Shown one piece after another: positions 47,880 through 54,917 of a stretch of DNA of 54,917 nucleotides. The position numbers and the translations under genes were made by a program. Under the pieces are notes generated by a model. The model made no database searches and was not told where the DNA came from. It saw nothing but the letters and a program-made list of their open reading frames with translations. Positions within the stretch are counted from its first letter, which is position 1, and every line of letters begins with the position of its first letter. The stretch lies in assembly GCA_037176905.1 (NCBI GenBank), contig JBBBWG010029099.1, positions 1 through 54,917 of the forward strand, read 5' to 3'. This DNA is from Azolla pinnata (lineage: Eukaryota > Streptophyta > Polypodiopsida > Salviniales > Salviniaceae).

Positions 47880-50800
47880 CCTCCAAGAAATGGACTCATT
47901 TCCTATTAACTGATTATCCCCTGGAATTAACAAGTGTGAGCTATGTTGAACAGAGCTCTAGCAGCCTCCAACCCATGCTACCAGTATTTTGTTAACAATA
48001 AAGAGGGATTTCATGTCCGATGGTTGTGGTTTCAATCATCCCCTGCCCCCCCAACCCCCTTTCTAGTTCTTTGTTGTTATGTTTCACAATGTGATGGTGG
48101 GGTTGATTGCTGGCTAGATGTATGACTGTCATTTTGTTGGAATTAATGAGAAAGGACTCGGTTCATGTGTTTTACCCAGCAAAGTGGCCAAGGGGGAGCT
48201 CATTGGAGCACAAGGTTAGATTGATTGTGGGATTATTGTATTGTTTCAGTGGCTGAATCCATTAGTTATGATGTTGGAGTTAGCATGACATCAAAAATAA
48301 TCTTATTCATGTCCAATTGACAAATAGATGGAATGTGGACTATTGAGTCTTTGAATCCAGACTAGTTGAAATGGATGTTGTTTCTATGTGTTCAACCACA
48401 TTATCTCCCTAACCACGGCAACCTTAGGAAGCACTGATCATGAAACATTTGTCAAATAATTAGATTTGAATTTGCTTGAAAATGGAAGAAATTGGACACT
48501 TTGCTGCGAAGCAATCCACCACGGTGATAGTTACAAAATACAAGAGAGCATTGAAGGCTGGTGTGGAATTGGGACCTGCGTCTCTTTCCTATCAAGAGAC
48601 AAAACTCATTAATATAATATGCATCGCTTGTAATTAGATGATGAATATGGGCGAATCTATGGTCTAGCAGTTGCACAAAGATCTCATTTTGTAGGAATCT
48701 ATTGATGCGTCATGAAGCAAGCGCGTTCACTCGTTTTCGAGAAGTTTTTGGCTGATCTTTTCTATGGCGATCCGCATGAGTCGCCAAGTGACTAATTAGA
48801 GCGTGGAATTACTGTGTAAGGGGGTAGTTTTCAAAGCTCATTTCCAAGTTTGACATCGTCTTCGACATGGGTAAACAGCTGTTTAGCAAGGGTTGACAGA
48901 TTCGCTGAAGCAAGTTCGATCGATCGATCGATCGATCTCGGTGCGATCCGAATCAAACCGATCCGATCCGCGATCGAAGCATTCCGTTCGATCGATTCCA
49001 GCTCTCACTGCCACAGGCTGGATCGAATCGATCGATCGCAGCCCGATCTGATCCGCTCCGATCCGATCGACGCATCGGATAATCTGCGATAGTGCCATGC
49101 GGGGCCTGACTTGAGCTCCAAGCCCGATGAGATTCTCACCCTCGAGACAGAGAGCCTAATGGGCAAACAGAGCAATGGCTACTATTATATGACTACTACA
49201 ACTACAACTACAACTACAACTACAACTACCAACAACAATGGTGAAGGGAGGAGGTTGGTTGCTTTGTCAAATCCTTCTTTCATACGCATACTTTACTCGA
49301 AGCGAGCTTATCGTGGTCGTAATGGAGGGAATGAAGTCTTCTCTTCTTTTGATTGTTTTATATACATTAATTGGGGCCCCGAGAGTTATCGTAAAACAGA
49401 AGCTCTGCTACCATATGCATGGGTGGCCGACACCTTTTATGAGATGGTTGTTGGTGCAAGGTGGGGAGGGGATCGGAGAATCACGTCGAGCTTTTGCGCC
49501 TTACGTACATACGTGTACATGTAATGTAGGTAAACGGGGGTGGGGAAAAGAAAGAAAGTTTTAAGGTTCCGACTTTAAACGCGTAGCGGTGGGTTTTAAA
49601 GATGAAGGGAATCGGAAGGGAGCAGAATTCGGTGAAGTTTAAGCCAAAATCGGAGCCATTTGGTCAGCCACAAACACAAGAGCAGACAGCTCTTTTTTTT
49701 TATTATCTCTTTTTCTGTTCCATACATACTGCTACATAACATACGGCTTTAGGAAAGGCGAGAGAATCTGGGGATGAAGTCGGCTTCTTGCATTGTTCCG
49801 TCAACGCGAGTGTATGCAAGCAAGTCTCTCAAGCACACAAGAGAGCTTTCCAGAAAGAGGGCATGAAGGGGGGGGGGGAAAAAGAAAAACAAACTCAACG
49901 AGACGGCTTTGTTCCTTGTACTTTTATTCCCGTCATTGTCCCTGGCTTGGCTTGGCTTGGCTTGGCTTAAGCTGATGAGAGGTAGCTAGCACCTTCCTCC
50001 CCACTGCACAAGAGCTTTCGATACCGCAAAAGAATCTGGTAAGCAAAAGCGCACGAAACTTGTTTAAGGCTCCTATTCTAACCACCACCACCACCACCTG
50101 CTTGCTGATAAGGCGTTCTCGATCCTGGTACTACTACTGTAAGCGAGAACTCGTGTTGTTCAGGCTTTGGAATCGCACGATCGTTTTAAAAGCGAGCAAG
50201 TGTGAATAGACCAGGGACCTAGGGGTTTCATTCCGCCGCATGCAAAGAATGAGGCTACGGATCCAATCCATCCAAGTCTGATACAGGGTTTGCTGGTGTT
50301 GTTCTTTCTTCTTCTTCTGTGGGGTGGATCTTGTCTATCAGTCTGTCTGCTATACTATTGCTACTACTACTTCATCGTTGACGACGTCGAGCTTCCCCCC
50401 TTTCCCATTGCCTCATTGCATGCATGCATTCTTCGTCCGATCGTAGTGCTCTCCACGTGATGCGACTTCGATCGATCCCAATCCCATCGATGGATTCGAT
50501 CAAATGGCTTCTTCTTTCCTTAACACAGGAACAACGAAAAAGGAGCATGGATTCTGATCAAAAGCCTGCTCTCCCCTCCATTCTATATATTCTACAGAGA
50601 AGAAGCAGAAGAAGGAGAAGCAAAGCTTTGAGATCAGACTCTGTTCTCCATCTTCGCTTCGCCAACAAGAACATGTTGCTAGGGCGATTCCGTTGTAAAA
50701 AAAAATGACATCGTGGATCGGCGCGCGTTGGAATCTTTCGATTCACGACCCACTTCTGTCAAATCTTCGATCCGATTCATATATCATCGCCATCGGTGGT

Positions 50801-51823
50801 CTCATCAGTTTCCCAGACAGACAGAACAGACGGTCAATTATATCTGCATGCGTTCGCAGTACGAACGAATAACACGTCCCATTGGAAACCAGTCTCTTGT
50901 GTCCCCTTTCCTTCCTTCCTTCCTTCCTTCCTCCGACATTGGAAGACGGGGGACGTAAAAGTAACTGTGGAGATAGTTGCAGAGTTCCGTGTCTCGAAGC
51001 CATGGCCCCAGAGAGAGAGAGCAGAGATTATATGCTCTCCTGTTGTCCTCTACTTGGCTTTGTATGCGAGGAATGTAGTTTTCCGAGGAGGTCCGAAGAA
51101 CACCTGCCAAAGATGGCTGGGTAATTACGTCGGAATGAATCTATCGGGAAACATGTCTGTCTCAGTTACCGATATGTGCCTGGATCGAACGCCCACCACC
51201 ACCAACAAGATCCTTTTGTTTGTTCCATGCAATCTGCGCTCGGAATCGATCCAGCTAAGAATCAAAAAACACGGCATTCGATCGATCGATCGCACGCATA
51301 TCGAGCTTCCATTCTTTCGCTTAATGTCCTCATGCAACGATCGATCGATCGATCTGCCGATGATTTATTCTCCTGATCTGCATCAGCACACAGCATTCGA
51401 TCCGGCCAAAGTATATTGCATACGGAATCGGATCGATCGATCGCAGTAAATTACAAAAAGCTCGATTTTAATCCGTTTTTGAGCTTGGAGCATATCGCTT
51501 GGTGCTGCGCACATGCGCTCTTGCGCGGCTGCTGTCATCAGACATTCTGGCAGGTGATTCCGGCGCAAAATCTTCCGGGAAAAATTCGCAGCTCTCTCCG
51601 ATCTGCAGATTCTTTGGCGCTGCATCGACAAAAAAAACAAAAAGGAAAAAAAGATTAGTACTAGCCACCTCGGATGCCGAGAAAATCGTCCGATCATCGA
51701 GCTTAATGTTATGCTGATGCCATTTGATGGTGATGGATGTCATTCATGAACTGTATTGGTTTCTCCTAAGTGCTGTCGATTCTCCTCAATCTAATCGACC
51801 CCGATTACGTTAGAGATCGATGC

Positions 51824-51940
51824 GATGGATCGATCGCTGTGATCAGGGATATTGGTATCTCAGCGACTGGTCGGATGGATCGATCGCTGTGATCAGGAAT
51901 GGTAAATTAGAATTGGATGAATCGATCCCTGTGATCAGGA
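51824..51940. repeat. Short tandem repeats with CGATCGCTGTGATCAGG core
   Basis: The core ends in GATCAGG at about 51841, 51891 and 51933, so three copies with spacing of 50 and 42 bases; the last copy is diverged (ATCGATCCCTGTGATCAGG). Confidence 0.85.
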
Positions 51941-52897
51941 ATGGTTTCTTCTCCATTGAATGATTCTTTTGATGAAGGCTGTCCATCATATATTACAACT
52001 TGCAGCCAACGCCACCGAATGATGTGATAGAGGGCGGTTCGATGCTCCACGTCGTCGACTATATATGCATATATACCTTAGCACTACAATTCTATCCGGG
52101 ATAATTACATGATCAGATTCAATAGTTAATTCCCTCAATGTAATATAGTTGATTTCCGTCTCGGATATTCCCCATGTTCATGAATATATTGTTGATACAT
52201 AATATTTAAGAAGCATCTTGCTTTCTTTGATTATGCCCTTCTCACAAGTCCCTGACTTGATCCAAACCATCTGAATTATATGTTGTAGCTATTAATGTTA
52301 ACTTTGGAATCAGCAGGAGATCTGATCAATAAACGAACAATTTGATGTTGTAATTCATCAAATGGATCCGTTAACAAGCGATTCGGACTGAACATGCGCC
52401 ATTCAATATGCCAGCCAAGATCTGTTAATCTACTATTTAATAGGAACAGTCTCAACGACATCGTGAGTAGCCGGAGTTGTTGATCGGTTTAGCATTGCAT
52501 TTCAGCTGATTAATTCACAAGCTTATATTAAATTAACTGATTGGCGGCCCCGTGTGGTGGAATATAAAGTTTTTTATCACATTCCAACAATATGGAGGCT
52601 GCATGCTTTAATCTCTGGTTTCTTTTCTTTATTCATTTTCTGATGTTCGATTTGTGCCGATCCGTGAAAGAGTTTTCGCCTTTTGAATCGTTGACGCCGG
52701 AAAAGAAAGCTCGTCTCGGTCATGTGTCGATTGGTACCTGCTAATTCATATCGAGCATCAAAGTTTCATGGCAAATTTTGTCAACAAACAAAGGGGCAGC
52801 TTGCCGCTCCGAAATTCGTCGAAAAGGACAGCCATTATGAATGAAGGAGGATGAATTGCCACGTTCCGTGTGCTGACATGAATCATGGATGTTAAAT

Positions 52898-53050
52898 GGA
52901 TGGATAGAATGAATGAATGAATGAATGAATGAGTCACTGAATGAATGGGGATGAATAGGGGAGAAGCTAAAAAGGCATTTGAGAATGAATGAATGAATGA
53001 ATGAATGAATGGGGATGAATAGGGGAACAAGATAAAAAGGCATTTGATTC
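52898..53050. repeat. (GAAT)n with 64-bp tandem duplication
   Basis: GAAT tetranucleotides followed by GGGGATGAATAGGGGA..AAAAAGGCATTTGA, the whole module occurring twice with GGGGATGAAT at 52947 and 53011. Confidence 0.9.
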
Positions 53051-54870
53051 TGTCCTCCCTCATGTGGCAGCAGAAAAAAGGTTACAAATATGAAAGAGCA
53101 GATTCTCCCAATTTTTCCCCTAAAAATGGGGCTCATCTTGCTGAAATGACTGCAGATTGCAGGTGCATAATAAATTGGTCATGGTCAGTTAGGATCTAGA
53201 ATCAAATATCGGTGATCAGTACTTTGATCAAGTTCTACCCCAATCCTCGGGGTGCTCTGATGATCAGCGCCACTAATCCCGCTGAAATAAATTCATCTAG
53301 CTGAGATCTATGGATTCATCGCCGTGAATTCAAAGAATCGAAGTTCTCCCAATCATGCGAAGGTCGCTGAATGATTAATATTGTCAATCTTCCATGATCA
53401 AGAATAGGTGCTTAGAATCGATCTAACAGCTGTGTACTCGCGCCGGCGGATCGTGAATCTGATTCACACAATCCATGCGCGTATTGTTGATCTAGCAGCA
53501 GTTTTATACGTGCGGATCGGGATGCGCACATGTGAATGCATATTCGACAATCCGGTTTGAGCATCTTGTGCTGTCAGATTGTGACACTAGCTGCTGAACA
53601 AGGCCATGTACTGATGATCAGCTAGCGGTGATCAGTGGTCCTGATCATCGGCATCTGGTGCAGCAGATGGATCCAAACAAGCACAGGAATGGGATACCCA
53701 AGGATCTAGCATGAATCATGATCACGGGGGTGGCTGGGGAAGGCTGACTAATTCGATCGCGGAGAAAACGATAGTAGTATACGACGACTCCAGAACCCTA
53801 ATCATTGGGCGACAGAATGTACTGCAATATCCTAATTACATCGGTGAATATGGAGCACTGATGCTAGCTTCCGTAAGGAATAATGATATATCATCAGCGC
53901 CAGCGCTCGATCGATCATCGGCAGCGAGGCGTTGATTATGGACAAAAAAACCTTATGATCCAGCTAAGGTTCCATGGAATCGGACGGAGGTTCAGTGGGA
54001 AGCCGTATTTGATTCCAAGGCTGCCACTCTGGTGCGCCTTCCCTTTTCATCATCATCATCATCATCATCATCATCTTCTGGCTCCGGCCATCAGTGCATA
54101 AGTGTATATTGTGGTCCCGGCCAAGTTCCGCTGCAATATGTGGAATATTGCTAAGTTATATGAGCATTAAAGAATCTGGAGCTGTAGTACTATAGATGCG
54201 CATCGGACCCGGGCCGACTGGGAATATCGAGATTCATGCATGATTCGTGATTCGTTCGGTGGCCCGATCGATCGATCGATCCCAGTATCCGGATCATGCA
54301 GCCGATCAGCGGCTCGATCTTGATTCTTCGATGGTATTAATTCGAGGATCAGCTGCATGATGCGGTACTCGATGTCCGTGGCTGACTATTACGATCGATC
54401 CGACTCACAGCTTAATATGAATCGGAACGATATATGAATCAGATGGCGATATATGAATCGATTAGGGAGGGCCGATGATCAGCTGGCGCCAGGCATGATC
54501 AGCAGCAGCAGCAGCAGCAGCAGCATTGATAGATAGATATATCTATCTATCTATGTGGTCTGATCTGTAAAATATATTTGCAGATTCAATTCCATAGTTG
54601 GGATATAAATTCCAGCAGCTCACGGCTCATGACTCATGAATCATGACTGCAACACCAATCGGAATGCTGCAGCAATCAATTACGCTGCAGCAGCAGCAGA
54701 GCGAGCGTGATCCAAGCCTAGCATTTTAATCTGGGACTCGGTCGGGAAAAATATGTGGAGATCGAACTGAAGAAGATGGGCGGAGACTGAGAGACAGATG
54801 GATGAATAAGCTGGATGATCCGACACATAATGAGAGTCCGATGATTCCATGCATGATTCCACAGTTTGCT

Positions 54871-54872
54871 CT

Positions 54873-54917
<45 letters not shown>
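54871..54917. repeat. (CT)n microsatellite running off the window end
   Basis: Uninterrupted CT/TC run to the last base, full length not visible. Confidence 0.9.

Larger units (their letters stand above)
47880..54917. other. 7-kb region without a recognised gene, rich in GATC/CGATCG words
   Basis: After the pfkB stop I find no frame with a known domain on either strand. The DNA from about 48.9 kb onward has very many GATC and CGATCG words, several short tandem repeats (ACTACA at 49192-49230, CTTGG at 49942-49966, CTTC near 50908-50930, GAAT at 52900-53015, CAT near 54049-54074, AGC at 54501-54525) and ends in a CT run at the window edge. This could be the distal promoter of a gene beyond the window. 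Confidence 0.5.

Noticed and set aside
51496..51516. TCGCTTGGTGC, first half of miR168-like sequence
   Set aside because: Match stops after 11 bases and no complementary arm is seen nearby.

Overview
The window is nuclear DNA of a flowering plant. All the recognisable genes are split by GT/AG introns. Their products belong to plant families: EAF1, PHT3-type phosphate carrier, P-class PPR, Yellow Stripe-like transporter and CPRD49-type GDSL esterase. CCCTAAA motifs of the Arabidopsis telomere type recur. The coding regions are moderately AT-rich, and the DNA is full of CT/GA, CA, AT and trinucleotide microsatellites. I cannot fix the species. Two blocks of exactly 100 N mark scaffold gaps.

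Layout, left to right: (1) 228-3950 (+), the middle and C-terminal part of an EAF1-like NuA4 subunit (HSA and SANT regions), followed by a decayed Gln-rich tail to about 5420. (2) 7092-7391 (+), a two-exon gene for a 61-residue secreted precursor that looks like a PSY (sulfated-tyrosine peptide) family member. (3) 10058-13148 (+), a mitochondrial phosphate carrier. (4) 15127-about 17.8 kb (-), a METTL7/At1g69523-like SAM methyltransferase. (5) 20586-22418 (+), an uninterrupted PPR gene. (6) 23695-27617 (-), a YSL metal-chelate transporter with an acidic, Cys-bearing N-terminus. (7) 31044-36005 (+), an RlmN-like radical SAM RNA methyltransferase. (8) 36743-40313 (-), a GDSL/SGNH esterase. (9) 44049-47879 (+), a pfkB/ribokinase-family sugar kinase. 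From 47.9 kb to the end I see no gene, only repeat-rich DNA with many GATC/CGATCG words.

The genes are ordinary single-copy housekeeping or transport genes of independent function, not an operon. From the carrier to the sugar kinase they alternate in orientation: convergent pairs carrier/methyltransferase, PPR/YSL and RlmN/GDSL; divergent pairs methyltransferase/PPR, YSL/RlmN and GDSL/pfkB. The divergent intergenic spaces are long and hold the most unusual DNA: an AT hairpin and a 56-bp tandem array with a gap near 17.8-19.3 kb, and a 70-bp minisatellite plus an 0.8-kb degenerate telomere-like array between GDSL and pfkB.

Most exon models were built by joining reading frames at GT/AG borders with matching phase and by recalling family sequences. 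No alignment, splice predictor or transcript data was available.
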